This document shows, piece after piece, positions 9,442 to 18,277 of a stretch of DNA of 64,000 bases. The notes below the pieces were generated by a model. That model saw nothing but the letters and a program-made list of their open reading frames with translations, had not been told where the DNA came from and ran no database searches. Position 1 is the first letter of the stretch; every line of letters starts with the position of its first letter. The DNA comes from Vulcanococcus sp. Clear-D1 (GTDB lineage Bacteria > Cyanobacteriota > Cyanobacteriia > PCC-6307 > Cyanobiaceae). The DNA lies in NCBI RefSeq assembly GCF_014654725.1, contig NZ_JACVZV010000018.1, positions 62,001 through 126,000 on the forward strand, read 5' to 3'. The position numbers and the translations under genes were made by a program.

Positions 9442-10886
9442 GCCGCTAACGGAAACGTGGCGAGGGGGTCTTCGCGGTTCTGCAGGCGCCCCCAAAGCCC
9501 ATTCACATCGCCGGCGCCCATGGCCAGCACCAGATCGCCCGGCAGGCTGCGATGCGCAACCGCATCAGCCAGCTCATCAAGGCTGTCGGCCACCGTTACA
9601 GCCAGGTCGGGCCTGAGGCGCTGGATGGCGGCGGCCAGCGCATGGCTGGAGATGCCGGCGATCGGTGCTTCCCCGGCCGCGTACAGCGGGGCCAGCAACA
9701 CCTCATCGGCCTGGCCCAGGGCCGCGGCGAACGGCTCCAGAAATTCAGCGGTGCGGCTGTAGCGATGGGGTTGGAACACCGCCAGCACCCGTTGGGGCGG
9801 CTCCGGCAGCGGGCTGCGGCCACTGCTCACCATCAGCCGGGCGGTGGCCAGGGTGGCGCCCACTTCGCTGGGGTGATGGGCGTAGTCATCCACAACTTGG
9901 CGCTCGGCCCAGGTGCCGCGGTAGTCGAAGCGGCGACCGGGGGCTTGCAGCCCCTCCACCGCCTGGCGCAGCTCCACAAACGACACCCCATGCAGCCGGC
10001 AGGCGGCCATGGCCGCGGTGGCGTTGCTGAGGTTGTGCAGCCCGGGCAGCGGCAGCGTGAAACGACCCACGCAGGTGCCCTGCTCGTAGAAGTCGGCCAG
10101 GGTGCTGTCACCGCTGAGCTCCACGGGAATGGCTGCGAAATCCACGCCGTCTGTGCTGCTGGTGGACCACCAGTGGCTGGCGTTGAACTGCTGGCTGAGG
10201 ATCGGGCAGTCGCGGTTGGCCAGCAGTTGCTCGCAGCCGCGCCCGAAGCGCTGCAGCGTGGCGATCAGGGCAGCCAGATCGGCGTAGTGATCGGTGTGAT
10301 CGAGCTCCAGGTTGGTGATGACCCCCAACCACGCCTGGAACTTCACCAGGGTTCCATCGGATTCATCGGCCTCGGCCACCAGCAGGGCGCCTTTGCCGTT
10401 GCGGCCGTTGCTGCCGAAGGCAGGCACCACACCGCCGATCACGGCAGTGGGGTCGTGATCGGTGGCGTGCAGCAGACTGGCGATCAGCGTGCTGGTGGTG
10501 GTTTTGCCGTGGCTGCCGGCCACGGCCACGGAGCTCTGGCTGGCGATCAGGGCGGCCAGCACATCTGAGCGGTGGGCGACCTCTAGCCCAGCCCGGCGGG
10601 CTTCCTGCAGTTCAGGGTTCGTGGCGGGTACCGCGGAGCTCACCACGACCAGCGGCTGGGTGGAGGTGCCGCTGCGGATCGCGGCGATGGTGGTGGCGCT
10701 CTGTTCGCGGAACACCCGCACACCGCGGCTGCGCAGGTCCTGCAGCACAGCGTTGTCGCGTGGGTCGGAACCACTCACTTGGTAGCCCCGATCCGCCAGG
10801 ATTCCGGCGATGGCCGACATGCCGATGCCGCCGACTCCAATGAAATGGAGGGGTTGACGGCGATCGAGCTGTTGGGCCAAGGGCAT
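9438..10886 (-). CDS. murC: UDP-N-acetylmuramate-L-alanine ligase MurC
   Basis: A 482-residue Mur ligase adding L-alanine to UDP-MurNAc. It shows the N-terminal Rossmann motif [12 protein letters not shown], the ATP loop AGSHGKTTT, the central EADESDGT and DHTDHY segments and the family motif DYAHHPSEV. The ATG at 10886 was chosen because conserved sequence begins a few residues later. It is first in the murC-murB pair and divergent from gap2, sharing the 186-base regulatory region. Confidence 0.96.
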   Translation of the reverse strand: MPLAQQLDRRQPLHFIGVGGIGMSAIAGILADRGYQVSGSDPRDNAVLQDLRSRGVRVFREQSATTIAAIRSGTSTQPLVVVSSAVPATNPELQEARRAGLEVAHRSDVLAALIASQSSVAVAGSHGKTTTSTLIASLLHATDHDPTAVIGGVVPAFGSNGRNGKGALLVAEADESDGTLVKFQAWLGVITNLELDHTDHYADLAALIATLQRFGRGCEQLLANRDCPILSQQFNASHWWSTSSTDGVDFAAIPVELSGDSTLADFYEQGTCVGRFTLPLPGLHNLSNATAAMAACRLHGVSFVELRQAVEGLQAPGRRFDYRGTWAERQVVDDYAHHPSEVGATLATARLMVSSGRSPLPEPPQRVLAVFQPHRYSRTAEFLEPFAAALGQADEVLLAPLYAAGEAPIAGISSHALAAAIQRLRPDLAVTVADSLDELADAVAHRSLPGDLVLAMGAGDVNGLWGRLQNREDPLATFPLAA

Positions 10887-10987
10887 CTCCAAGCCTTGGG
10901 AGACGGTAAGCCGGGAAGTTCCCCTTGTCTGCCCGGATCGGTGTGTTTGAGAGGGATTTGAGAGCCTCGATCCAGGCTCTGAAACCC

Positions 10988-11027
10988 ATGTCCCCAGATG
11001 GGGACATCCCAATGATCTCTGTATGAT
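10988..11027 (+). promoter_or_regulatory. Palindromic operator and -10 element upstream of gap2
   Basis: A perfect inverted repeat with 8-base arms, ATGTCCCC-AGAT-GGGGACAT, spans 10,988-11,007. A good -10 hexamer, TATGAT, follows at 11,022-11,027, 46 bases before the gap2 start. A -35 box for this -10 would fall at the right arm of the palindrome, so a bound regulator could occlude RNA polymerase. The regulator is not identified. Confidence 0.5.
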
Positions 11028-11072
11028 CGGCGGCCAAATCCCCCTTGCTAGCGGGCTTCCCCGCTCGATGCC

Positions 11073-12095
11073 ATGACCATCAAGGTTGCGATCAATGGAT
11101 TCGGCCGTATCGGTCGCAACTTCATGCGTTGCTGGCTCAGCCGTGGAGCCAATACCGGCATTGAGCTGGTGGGCATCAACGGTTCAGGTGACACGTACAC
11201 CAACGCTCACCTGCTCAAGTACGACTCGATGCTCGGCCCCCTGCGCAACGCAGAGGTGACCACCACCGACGACACCATCGTCGTCAACGGCAAGACGATC
11301 AAAACTTTCTACGACCGCAACCCCGCCAACCTCCCCTGGAAGGAGTGGGGCGTGGATCTGGTGATCGAGTCCACCGGCGTGTTCAACGACGACGTGGGCG
11401 CCAGCAAGCACTTCGAGGCCGGTGCCAAGAAGGTGATCCTCACCGCCCCCGGTAAGGGCGCCAAGGTGGGCACCTTCGTGGTGGGCGTGAACGCCGACCA
11501 GTACCGCCACGAAGACTGGGACATCCTGTCCAACGCCAGCTGCACCACCAACTGCATGGCGCCGATCGTGAAAACGATCGACCAGGCCTTCGGCATCGTG
11601 AAGGGCACGATGACCACCACCCACAGCTACACGGGTGACCAGCGCATCCTCGATGCCGCCCACCGCGACCTGCGCCGCGCCCGCGCCGCTGCCGTGAACA
11701 TCGTTCCCACCAGCACCGGCGCCGCCAAGGCCGTGGCTCTGGTGTACCCCGAGGTGAAGGGCAAGCTCAGCGGCATCGCCCTGCGCGTCCCCACCCCCAA
11801 CGTGTCGGTGTGCGACATGGTGTTCGAGACCGGTCGCGACACCACCGCTGAGGAAGTGAATGCCGTGCTGAAGGCCGCTTCTGAGAACGGCATGAAGGGG
11901 ATCATCAAGTACTGCGATCTGCCCCTGGTCTCCAGCGACCACGCCGGTACCGACGAGAGCACCATCGTTGACGCCGATCTCACCCTGGTGATGGGCGGCA
12001 ACATGGTGAAGATCGTCTGCTGGTACGACAACGAGTGGGGCTACAGCCAGCGCGTGGTCGACCTGGCCGAGATCGTGGCCAAGAACTGGAAGTGA
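11073..12095 (+). CDS. gap2: Glyceraldehyde-3-phosphate dehydrogenase (Calvin-cycle Gap2 type)
   Basis: A 340-residue GAPDH. The N-terminal Rossmann motif is [10 protein letters not shown], and the catalytic cysteine is C157 within SNASCTTNC. Length and sequence match the cyanobacterial Gap2 isoenzyme, which uses NADPH (and NADH) to reduce 1,3-bisphosphoglycerate in carbon fixation. It is monocistronic, with a palindromic promoter region upstream and an intrinsic terminator downstream. Codon use is strongly biased to C-ending codons, as expected for a highly expressed gene. Confidence 0.97.
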   Translation: MTIKVAINGFGRIGRNFMRCWLSRGANTGIELVGINGSGDTYTNAHLLKYDSMLGPLRNAEVTTTDDTIVVNGKTIKTFYDRNPANLPWKEWGVDLVIESTGVFNDDVGASKHFEAGAKKVILTAPGKGAKVGTFVVGVNADQYRHEDWDILSNASCTTNCMAPIVKTIDQAFGIVKGTMTTTHSYTGDQRILDAAHRDLRRARAAAVNIVPTSTGAAKAVALVYPEVKGKLSGIALRVPTPNVSVCDMVFETGRDTTAEEVNAVLKAASENGMKGIIKYCDLPLVSSDHAGTDESTIVDADLTLVMGGNMVKIVCWYDNEWGYSQRVVDLAEIVAKNWK

Positions 12096-12140
12096 GTTGG
12101 CGTTTGGCCCGGGGCTGAATGCCTTGGGCTGATCTGCTCT

Positions 12141-12168
12141 AGCCGCTCCTGCAAGGGCGGCTTTTTTT
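12141..12168 (+). terminator. Intrinsic terminator after gap2
   Basis: AGCCGC and GCGGCT form a six-base stem around a ten-base loop, followed directly by a run of seven T. It lies 46 bases after the gap2 stop and before the convergent thiL 3' end. Confidence 0.78.
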
Positions 12169-12196
12169 GTGCCTGGCCGGGCCGGCTGGTGCCGCT

Positions 12197-13180
12197 TCAG
12201 CGGAAATGGCTGAAACCGTGCGCCGCCGCTGCCAGCGGTTCGCCACTCTCCTGCCAGCACACCAGGCCTGGCTCCGCTTCCACGAGGCTGCCAATGCATC
12301 GGGCGCCAGGCAGTGCCTTGAGCAGCGCCTCGGCCCAGCTGGGCGGAAGCGCCAGCACCAGCTCGAAATCCTCGCCCCCGCCAAGGCACCAGCGCTCGCC
12401 GGGCTCCAGCTGAGCCAGTTCGGGGTCGATCGGCAGCTGGCTGCGCTCTAGCAGGGCTCCGCAGCCACTGGTGGCAGCAATCGCCCCCACGGCCGCCGCC
12501 AGACCATCGCTGCTATCGGTGCCCCCCACCCGCCAGGGCAACCCGCTGGGGCGGCTGCTGTGCAGGGCTGCCACCGCATCCAGCCGCGGCACGGGCCGGC
12601 GGTGGGCGCGGATCGCGCGCTCCTGCAGCGCCGGGCTCACCTGGGCAGCGTCCAGCTCATCCAGCAACAACGCCAGCCCCAAGCGGCTGAGGCCATGGGG
12701 ACCGCTGCTCACCAGCCAGTCGCCCGGGGCCCCATCTCCCCGCCGGATCGCTGTGCCGTTGGCCACGCGCCCCAGGGCGGTGATCGAGAGCAGCCGCTCG
12801 GCGCCGCTGCTGCAGTCGCCCCCCAGGATGACGGCCCCGTGGGGCTCCAGTGCATCGCGTAGCCCCGCATACACCCCCTCGACCCAGTTCCAGGTCGTGT
12901 CGCCGGGGGCCACCAGGGCCACGGTGATCCCGGCCACGCCGGTGCAGCCCATCGCCGCCAGATCCGACAGGTTCGCCGCCGCGGCGCGCCAGCCCAGATC
13001 CCTAGGTCTGATGGTGGCGTCGCTGAAGTGCACGCCCTCCACCAGCACATCGGTGTTCACCACCATTTGCTGGCCGCTGCGCTCCTCCAACAGGGTGGCG
13101 TCGTCATTGAACTGGCCGGCTGGGGCGTAGGCGGCCAGGCGCCGCAGCAACTCCCATTCGCCCAGGTCGCGCAGCCGCAC
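12197..13180 (-). CDS. thiL: Thiamine-monophosphate kinase ThiL
   Basis: A 327-residue ThiL, which phosphorylates thiamine monophosphate to the active diphosphate. Family signatures include NDDATLLE near the start, NTDVLVEGVHF (metal and nucleotide binding) and GGEDFELVLALP in the C-terminal domain. It starts four bases after the end of the cyclophilin gene on the same strand, so the two are likely co-transcribed. It is convergent with gap2. Confidence 0.93.
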   Translation of the reverse strand: MRLRDLGEWELLRRLAAYAPAGQFNDDATLLEERSGQQMVVNTDVLVEGVHFSDATIRPRDLGWRAAAANLSDLAAMGCTGVAGITVALVAPGDTTWNWVEGVYAGLRDALEPHGAVILGGDCSSGAERLLSITALGRVANGTAIRRGDGAPGDWLVSSGPHGLSRLGLALLLDELDAAQVSPALQERAIRAHRRPVPRLDAVAALHSSRPSGLPWRVGGTDSSDGLAAAVGAIAATSGCGALLERSQLPIDPELAQLEPGERWCLGGGEDFELVLALPPSWAEALLKALPGARCIGSLVEAEPGLVCWQESGEPLAAAAHGFSHFR

Positions 13181-13184
13181 GGGA

Positions 13185-14258
13185 TCAGGCGTGCGGTTGG
13201 AGGTTTTCGGCCCCTTCGATCACCGTCGCCTTCACGATCCCGTCTTCGATGCCGAGTTCTTCGAGCACATCAAAACCGTCCACCACATAGCCGAAGGCGC
13301 TGTAGCGGCCATCCACCAGGTTGAGACCCGCTGGGGTCAGTTCGGCTTCGTAGAGGAAGAAGAAGAACTGCGACGATCCATCGTTGAGGGCGTGGTCGGA
13401 ATGGGCCCAGCCCAGGGTGCCGAGGGTGGCGAAGGGCAGCACCGGCTGCGCCGTGAACTGACCCAGATCTTCAAAGGTGGCGTTGTAGAAGGGCGCGGCT
13501 TCCCCGGGCACCTTGATCTCAAGCGGCACCGTGCGCTCAACCTTTGTTTTCGGGTCGATGTAGCCGGTTTCCGGACCCTTGGGATCGCCCGTCTGCAGGA
13601 CGTAGAAGTCTTCGGCGCGGGTGAAGGGCAAGCCGTTATAGAAGCCCTTCTGCACCAGATCCACAAAGGCACCGGCCGTGAGCGGCGCGTTGTAGCCATC
13701 CACCACGGCGATGAGCGTGCCCTGGGTGGTTTCGATCTTCACCGTGGCCCGGCCGAGCAGGCGAGGAAGATCGGCGAATTCAGCGGGGATCTCGAAGGGG
13801 AAATCGCCCACCAGCAGGGCCTCCAGCTGGCCGATGGTGCTCAGAGCCGTGCGGCGGGCCTCCAGGAAGCTGTCGCGATCGCTCACCTCCGCCGCGGCGG
13901 CCACCGCTTGCAGCTGCGTCTCCAGCTGATCCAGCAGGGCGTTGCCCTGGGCTTGGTCGCCACTGGGCAGGCTCTTGAGAATGGCCTCGCGCTTGCTGCT
14001 CAGCAGCGTCTGGCTGCGGCGGGCCGTCGTGGTGAGGGCGCTCCAGCGTTTGGCGCGGAGGTCGTCGCTGGTGCTCTCCAGGCGATGCTGCAGCTCCTGC
14101 AGATCTGGAGCATTGATCGGCAGGGCGTTGCGCAGGATCGCGGTGGGGTCCTTCACGGCGTTGCCGGGGGGCAAAGCGGCGTGGGCCGGGGCGGCGCTGA
14201 TGGGGCCCCAGAGGCCCAGAAGCACCACCAAGGCCAGGAGCCAGCGCTTGAGATCCAT
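13185..14258 (-). CDS. Secreted/lumenal cyclophilin-type peptidyl-prolyl isomerase
   Basis: A 357-residue protein with an N-terminal signal peptide ([17 protein letters not shown], cleavage near AHA-AL), an alpha-helical region to about residue 150 and a C-terminal cyclophilin-like domain ([20 protein letters not shown], later [10 protein letters not shown]). This matches the TLP40-like cyanobacterial and chloroplast lumenal immunophilins with a helical N-terminal domain. Location in thylakoid lumen or periplasm is inferred from the signal. The ATG at 14,258 is the one directly before the signal peptide. It is divergent from efp. Confidence 0.88.
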   Translation of the reverse strand: MDLKRWLLALVVLLGLWGPISAAPAHAALPPGNAVKDPTAILRNALPINAPDLQELQHRLESTSDDLRAKRWSALTTTARRSQTLLSSKREAILKSLPSGDQAQGNALLDQLETQLQAVAAAAEVSDRDSFLEARRTALSTIGQLEALLVGDFPFEIPAEFADLPRLLGRATVKIETTQGTLIAVVDGYNAPLTAGAFVDLVQKGFYNGLPFTRAEDFYVLQTGDPKGPETGYIDPKTKVERTVPLEIKVPGEAAPFYNATFEDLGQFTAQPVLPFATLGTLGWAHSDHALNDGSSQFFFFLYEAELTPAGLNLVDGRYSAFGYVVDGFDVLEELGIEDGIVKATVIEGAENLQPHA

Positions 14259-14296
14259 GCTGCAGCCTCGTTTCTGCCCGGACTCTGGCACAGCCG

Positions 14297-14302
14297 TACA
14301 AT
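14297..14302 (+). promoter_or_regulatory. Possible -10 element for efp
   Basis: TACAAT lies 24 bases before the efp start, in the 67-base gap between the divergent cyclophilin and efp genes. No convincing -35 box was seen, so this is a weak call. Confidence 0.35.
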
Positions 14303-14325
14303 CCGGCCTGACCCGTTCTGCCGGA

Positions 14326-14886
14326 ATGATCTCAAGCAACGACTTTCGCACCGGCACAACGATTGAGCTCGATGGCCAGGTCTGGCGCGTCGTTGAATTC
14401 CTGCATGTGAAGCCCGGTAAGGGCTCAGCGTTCGTGCGCACCAAGCTCAAGGCGGTGCAGAGCGGCAACGTGGTGGAAAAAACCTTCCGCGCCGGCGAAA
14501 CCGTGCCCCAGGCGCAGCTGGAGAAGGCTGTGTTGCAGCACACCTACATGGAAGGCGACGACTACGTCTTCATGGATATGGCCTCCTACGAGGAAACCCG
14601 CCTGACCGCCAAGCAGATCGGCGATCAGCGCAAGTACCTCAAGGAAGGCATGGAGGTGAACGTTGTGTATTGGAACGGCAAGCCGCTTGAGGTGGAACTG
14701 CCCAACTCGGTGGTGTTGGAGATCACCGAAACCGACCCCGGCGTGAAGGGCGACACCGCCACCGGCGGCACCAAGCCCGCGATTGTGGAAACCGGCGCCC
14801 AGGTGATGGTGCCGCTGTTCCTGTCGATCGGCGAAAAGATCAAGATCGACACCCGCACCGACAGCTATCTCGGCCGCGAGAACTGA
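14326..14886 (+). CDS. efp: Translation elongation factor P
   Basis: A 186-residue EF-P with the usual three beta domains. EF-P rescues ribosomes stalled on polyproline. The tip loop of domain I reads [11 protein letters not shown], with K32 in the position modified in many bacteria. Domain III ends in [14 protein letters not shown] as in other bacteria. It is followed after 5 bases by accB, the usual order in cyanobacteria. Confidence 0.97.
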   Translation: MISSNDFRTGTTIELDGQVWRVVEFLHVKPGKGSAFVRTKLKAVQSGNVVEKTFRAGETVPQAQLEKAVLQHTYMEGDDYVFMDMASYEETRLTAKQIGDQRKYLKEGMEVNVVYWNGKPLEVELPNSVVLEITETDPGVKGDTATGGTKPAIVETGAQVMVPLFLSIGEKIKIDTRTDSYLGREN

Positions 14887-14891
14887 GCGCC

Positions 14892-15362
14892 ATGCAACTC
14901 GATCACAACCAACTGCGGGAGCTGATCGCTCTGCTCGGCGAGAGCGATATCCAGGAGCTCAAACTCGAAGGCGACGACTTTCGCCTCGAGCTGCGGCGCA
15001 ATCTGCCGGCCAGCCAGCCCCAGGTGGTGATGCAGGCCGCGCCTGCTGCCATGCCTGCCCCTGCGGCCGCTCCCGCCATGCCATCGGCGGCTCCGCCCGC
15101 CGCTCCCGCTGTCCGCGGCGACCTGGTGGAGATCACCGCGCCGATGGTGGCCACCTTCTATCGCGCTCCCTCCCCTGGTGATCCGGCCTTCGTGGAGCTC
15201 GGCGCCCGCATCAACGTTGGCCAGACCGTCTGCATCCTGGAGGCGATGAAGCTGATGAACGAGCTGGAGTCGGAAGTGAGTGGCGAGGTGGTGGAGATCC
15301 TTGTGGAAAACGGCACCCCCGTGGAGTTCGGCCAGGTGCTGATGCGCGTGAAGCCGGGCTAA
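14892..15362 (+). CDS. accB: Biotin carboxyl carrier protein of acetyl-CoA carboxylase
   Basis: A 156-residue BCCP. An N-terminal helical domain is joined by an Ala/Pro-rich linker (about residues 40-75) to the biotinyl domain, with the biotinylation site K120 in LEAMKLMNE. It carries the carboxyl group between biotin carboxylase and carboxyltransferase at the first step of fatty acid synthesis. It is co-transcribed with efp, and its end overlaps the convergent pdxA by four bases. Confidence 0.96.
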   Translation: MQLDHNQLRELIALLGESDIQELKLEGDDFRLELRRNLPASQPQVVMQAAPAAMPAPAAAPAMPSAAPPAAPAVRGDLVEITAPMVATFYRAPSPGDPAFVELGARINVGQTVCILEAMKLMNELESEVSGEVVEILVENGTPVEFGQVLMRVKPG

Positions 15363-16378
15363 CCCAGCGCAAGTGCCGTGTCGAGGGCAGCCCGCATGCT
15401 TGCTGCCCTGGCAATGCCCCGCCCGGCGATGTTGAAGCCCGTGCCGTGATCGGGTGAGGTGCGCAGAAACGGCAGGCCGAGGCTTGTGTTCACGGCTTGA
15501 TCAAAGGCCAGGATCTTCACCGGGATTAGGCCCTGATCGTGATACAAGGCGAGGTAGCCGTCCGCGGCTTGGGCCTCCTCACCTCGCCAGGCCAGGCCGG
15601 CCTCGAGCCAGCAGGTATCGGGCGGAAGCGGTCCGATCAGTGCAACCTGCGGATGCCGCTGCCGCCACTGCTCCAGGCTGGGGATGAGCCAGTCCAGCTC
15701 CTCGCGGCCCAGCTGCCCCGCTTCACCGGCATGGGGATTCAGGCCAGCCACCACCAGCCGTGGTTGCGGCTGGAAGCGTTGGCAGAAGGCCAGCAGCACA
15801 TCCAGTTTGCGGCTGATGAGCGGGGCGCTCAGCTGCTGTGGCACAGCCGCCAGCGGGATATGGGTGGTGGCCAGCAGGGTATTGAGGCGCCAGCCGCTCA
15901 GGGGTGAGCGAGCGGTGAACAGCATCGAGGCCGCTGCCTCGCCGCACAGCTCCGCCAGGCGTTCGGTTTGCCCTGGATAGTGGTGGCCGGCGGCGTGCCA
16001 GGCGTGCTTGGCGATCGGTGCCGTCACCAAGGCGCTGCAGGAGCCCTTCTGCACCTGCTCCACAGCGGCGCTCAGCCAGTGAAAGCTGGCGTCGCCGCTG
16101 GCGGCGCCGGCTTGGCCCGGTGCCAGCGGTTGCTCCAAGGGGAGATCAAGCACCTCCAGCTCGGCGGGGTCGGCCAGGGGCGCCGAGCTGCATGCATTCA
16201 GCTGCTGGAAGGTGTGCTCCAGCCAGCGGCGGCAGCCCACCAGTAGAGGGGACGGTTGATCGGCAGGCCACTGCGCCAGGGCCTTGAGCGTCACTTCGGC
16301 GCCGATCCCAGCCGGATCCCCAAGGGAGACGGCCAGGCGAACCCGCTTAGCGTGCGTGGGGCTGGCTGAGTGGAGCAT
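15359..16378 (-). CDS. pdxA: 4-hydroxythreonine-4-phosphate dehydrogenase PdxA
   Basis: A 339-residue PdxA of the DXP-dependent vitamin B6 pathway, which oxidises 4-phosphohydroxy-L-threonine. Signatures are SLGDPAGIGAEVTLKAL at the start, LVTAPIAKHAWHAAGHHYPG in the middle, the metal-binding YHDQGLIPVK and TSPDHGTGFNIAG at the end. The ATG at 16,378 is the only standard start before the first conserved block. It shares the palindromic CATG with the start of a small gene on the other strand. Confidence 0.95.
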   Translation of the reverse strand: MLHSASPTHAKRVRLAVSLGDPAGIGAEVTLKALAQWPADQPSPLLVGCRRWLEHTFQQLNACSSAPLADPAELEVLDLPLEQPLAPGQAGAASGDASFHWLSAAVEQVQKGSCSALVTAPIAKHAWHAAGHHYPGQTERLAELCGEAAASMLFTARSPLSGWRLNTLLATTHIPLAAVPQQLSAPLISRKLDVLLAFCQRFQPQPRLVVAGLNPHAGEAGQLGREELDWLIPSLEQWRQRHPQVALIGPLPPDTCWLEAGLAWRGEEAQAADGYLALYHDQGLIPVKILAFDQAVNTSLGLPFLRTSPDHGTGFNIAGRGIARAASMRAALDTALALG

Positions 16379-16535
16379 GCTGCGCTGGTTGTTGTTGCTG
16401 CTGATCGCCTTCGGCCTGGTGAAAGGGGTGGAGAGCGGTTGGGTTGAGCTGCACTGGAACCGGCTGCTTCACGATGTGGGCGTGCCGTTTGTGCCTGATC
16501 CGGACGCCCAGGCGGAACCCAACCCGCAAACCTGA
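16377..16535 (+). CDS. Small single-helix membrane protein
   Basis: A 52-residue protein with an N-terminal hydrophobic helix (MLRWLLLLLIAFGLVKG) followed by a short polar tail ending in a proline-rich stretch. Function is unknown. Its ATG overlaps the pdxA ATG on the opposite strand within the four-base palindrome CATG, so the start regions of both genes must overlap. Codon use and the clean signal-anchor pattern support a real gene, but it is short. Confidence 0.5.
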   Translation: MLRWLLLLLIAFGLVKGVESGWVELHWNRLLHDVGVPFVPDPDAQAEPNPQT

Positions 16536-16540
16536 TTCCA

Positions 16541-17455
16541 TCACGCCCGCTTCGCGCTGGGCGCTTGCTCCTCCGCAAGGCTGGCGGCAAATCCTTCCCG
16601 GTAGCTGGGGTAGCGCAGGCGGTAGCCGAGTTCGGTGCAGAGCAGCTGGTTGCGAACGCGGCGGTTGTCGGCCCAGAAGCTGAGGGCCATGGGGCTCATC
16701 TGCGGGGCGATCGCCTCGAAGCGCTGCACAGCCGGCAGTTTGCAGCCCAGCAGACGCGCGGCGTACCCCAGCGTTTCACTCGATGGGCAGGGGGCGTCAT
16801 CGCTCACGTTGATCACGGCGGGCCTGCGCTGCTCCGGTTGATCCGTGGCATGCAGCAGGGCCCCCACGATGTCGTCCACATGGATGCGGCAGAACACCTG
16901 GCCGGGCTTGTGCACCAGCCGCGCCTGGCCGCTGCGCAGCTGCTCAAACGGACAGCGCCCCGGGCCGTAAATCGCCGGTAAACGGAAACTTTGCACCGGC
17001 AGACCGCTGCTCAGCCAGCGCTGCTCGCACTGCAGCCGGGCCTGGCTACGGGGCAGCGTGGGCTGGGTCGGGGAGCGCTCATCCACCCAGGCCCCCTGGC
17101 TGTCGCCATACACGCCGGTGGTGGAGAGGTAGCCCAGCCAGTGCAGGGGCTGATGGCGTAGGGGCTTCAGCAGGTGCTGCAGGGCCGCGTCAGAACCCGA
17201 GGCATCGGGGGGCAGGGTGATCAAGACATGGCTGAGCTGCTCCGGCAGGGGCGGGATCGCCTGGGCTTCGGCGTCGAAGTGCAGCCAGTGGAGTGCTGCA
17301 GCGTCCGGATCGATGGTCTGCTCAGGCTTGCTGCGGCGGTGCGTGAGCCATACCTGGGCGCCGCGGGCGGCGGCGGCGCGAGCGAAGCGCTTGCCGGTGT
17401 AGCCCCCGCCCACCACGAGCACCCTGGCCCCCGGGTTGACAGCACGGGAGGTCAT
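16541..17455 (-). CDS. NAD(P)-dependent epimerase/dehydratase family protein
   Basis: A 304-residue extended SDR-fold protein. The N-terminal nucleotide-binding motif is VLVVGGGYTGKRFARAAAAR, and the segment STTGVYGDSQGAWVDE carries the active-site Tyr region. It resembles the YeeZ/atypical SDR group, whose substrates are mostly unknown, with nucleotide sugars a possibility. It lies convergent to the small membrane-protein gene, leaving only six bases between them. Confidence 0.85.
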   Translation of the reverse strand: MTSRAVNPGARVLVVGGGYTGKRFARAAAARGAQVWLTHRRSKPEQTIDPDAAALHWLHFDAEAQAIPPLPEQLSHVLITLPPDASGSDAALQHLLKPLRHQPLHWLGYLSTTGVYGDSQGAWVDERSPTQPTLPRSQARLQCEQRWLSSGLPVQSFRLPAIYGPGRCPFEQLRSGQARLVHKPGQVFCRIHVDDIVGALLHATDQPEQRRPAVINVSDDAPCPSSETLGYAARLLGCKLPAVQRFEAIAPQMSPMALSFWADNRRVRNQLLCTELGYRLRYPSYREGFAASLAEEQAPSAKRA

Positions 17456-17487
17456 GAGTACACCTGTATCACTGCTTGGATTCGGCG

Positions 17488-17697
17488 ATGACCGCTTCCT
17501 GTTTCTCTACTCCCTTGCCGGTGGCCCATGCGCTGCCAGTGGCCCATGGGCGCGCCCGGGTGCGTGTCCGTGGCCTGTTGCTGCCCGCTGTGCTGGGCCT
17601 GGTGCTGGGTGCCGCCCTGCTGGCACCGGAGCAGCCGCGCGCTCAGGCGGAGATCTGCGAGCGCCACAACGGTGCGGCGGCTTGCCGGATCTGGTGA
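17488..17697 (+). CDS. Small secreted protein, function unknown
   Basis: A 69-residue protein: a basic Ala/Leu-rich signal or anchor helix (LLLPAVLGLVLGAALLAP) and a short mature part ending in AEICERHNGAAACRIW with two cysteines that could pair. The tail has the look of a conserved secreted picocyanobacterial protein, but no function can be given. ATG at 17,488 is preferred; an ATG 12 bases upstream also exists. Confidence 0.58.
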   Translation: MTASCFSTPLPVAHALPVAHGRARVRVRGLLLPAVLGLVLGAALLAPEQPRAQAEICERHNGAAACRIW

Positions 17698-17716
17698 GCG
17701 CTGTGGCCAAGGCGGT

Positions 17717-18091
17717 TCAGGCCGCCTGCAGTTCCAGGCCTGAAGGGCCTGGGCTGGCCCACTGCAGCAGCCGCATCGCCAGGCGCAGGTCGCCGTCGGT
17801 CCAGGCTCGAATCGCCATGGCGCGGCGGGGGTCGTAGAACCGCTGGCGGCGGTACCACTCGAAGGCGTCGGCATCGCTTTTGCGGCCATTGCAGGCGAGG
17901 CAAGCCGGCACGCAGTTTTCGGTGGTGCTCAGTCCGCCACGGCTCTGCGGCAGCACGTGGTCGATCGATTCAGATGGATTGCCGCAGTAAATGCAGGTCT
18001 TGTGTGTAAAAGAGTGGAGATTTTGCCTCCAGCGTCGAACGCGAAGTTTGGGGCACAGATCTTCAAGGAAAACCGCATCCCTGGCGTGCAT
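17717..18091 (-). CDS. HNH endonuclease (cyanobacterial type)
   Basis: A 124-residue protein with a complete HNH motif: CIYCG, then IDHVLPQSRGG, then NCVPACLACNGRKSD, giving the zinc CxxC pairs plus the catalytic His and Asn. The C-terminal part (YRRQRFYDPRRAMAIRAW) is typical of a short HNH protein common in cyanobacteria, whose role is not established. It has normal host base composition and appears resident rather than mobile. Confidence 0.88.
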   Translation of the reverse strand: MHARDAVFLEDLCPKLRVRRWRQNLHSFTHKTCIYCGNPSESIDHVLPQSRGGLSTTENCVPACLACNGRKSDADAFEWYRRQRFYDPRRAMAIRAWTDGDLRLAMRLLQWASPGPSGLELQAA

Positions 18092-18277
18092 CCGCTTGGC
18101 TCGGTTGCAGAGAGTTTGCCTGCGGTGGCTGGGATGTCAATGTGTCGAGCGATGCAGTTTTGACGCTTGATCACGGTTCTTGCATCCAGCTGAGCGTTCT
18201 TTAGAATCAACATCGCTGCGCGACGATGGAACGATTCCGCGGAGCGAGTTCACGGCCCCGCAACGCCGCGTCGTCCC

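Noticed and set aside
11184-12389. A 401-codon minus-strand frame opposite gap2.
   Set aside because: Shadow of a highly biased gene; no motif, no ribosome-binding site, and it runs through the gap2 terminator.
17717-18091. HNH gene as evidence of a mobile intron or homing element in the core region.
   Set aside because: It has host composition, its own start and stop and matches a resident cyanobacterial HNH type; neighbouring genes are not interrupted.
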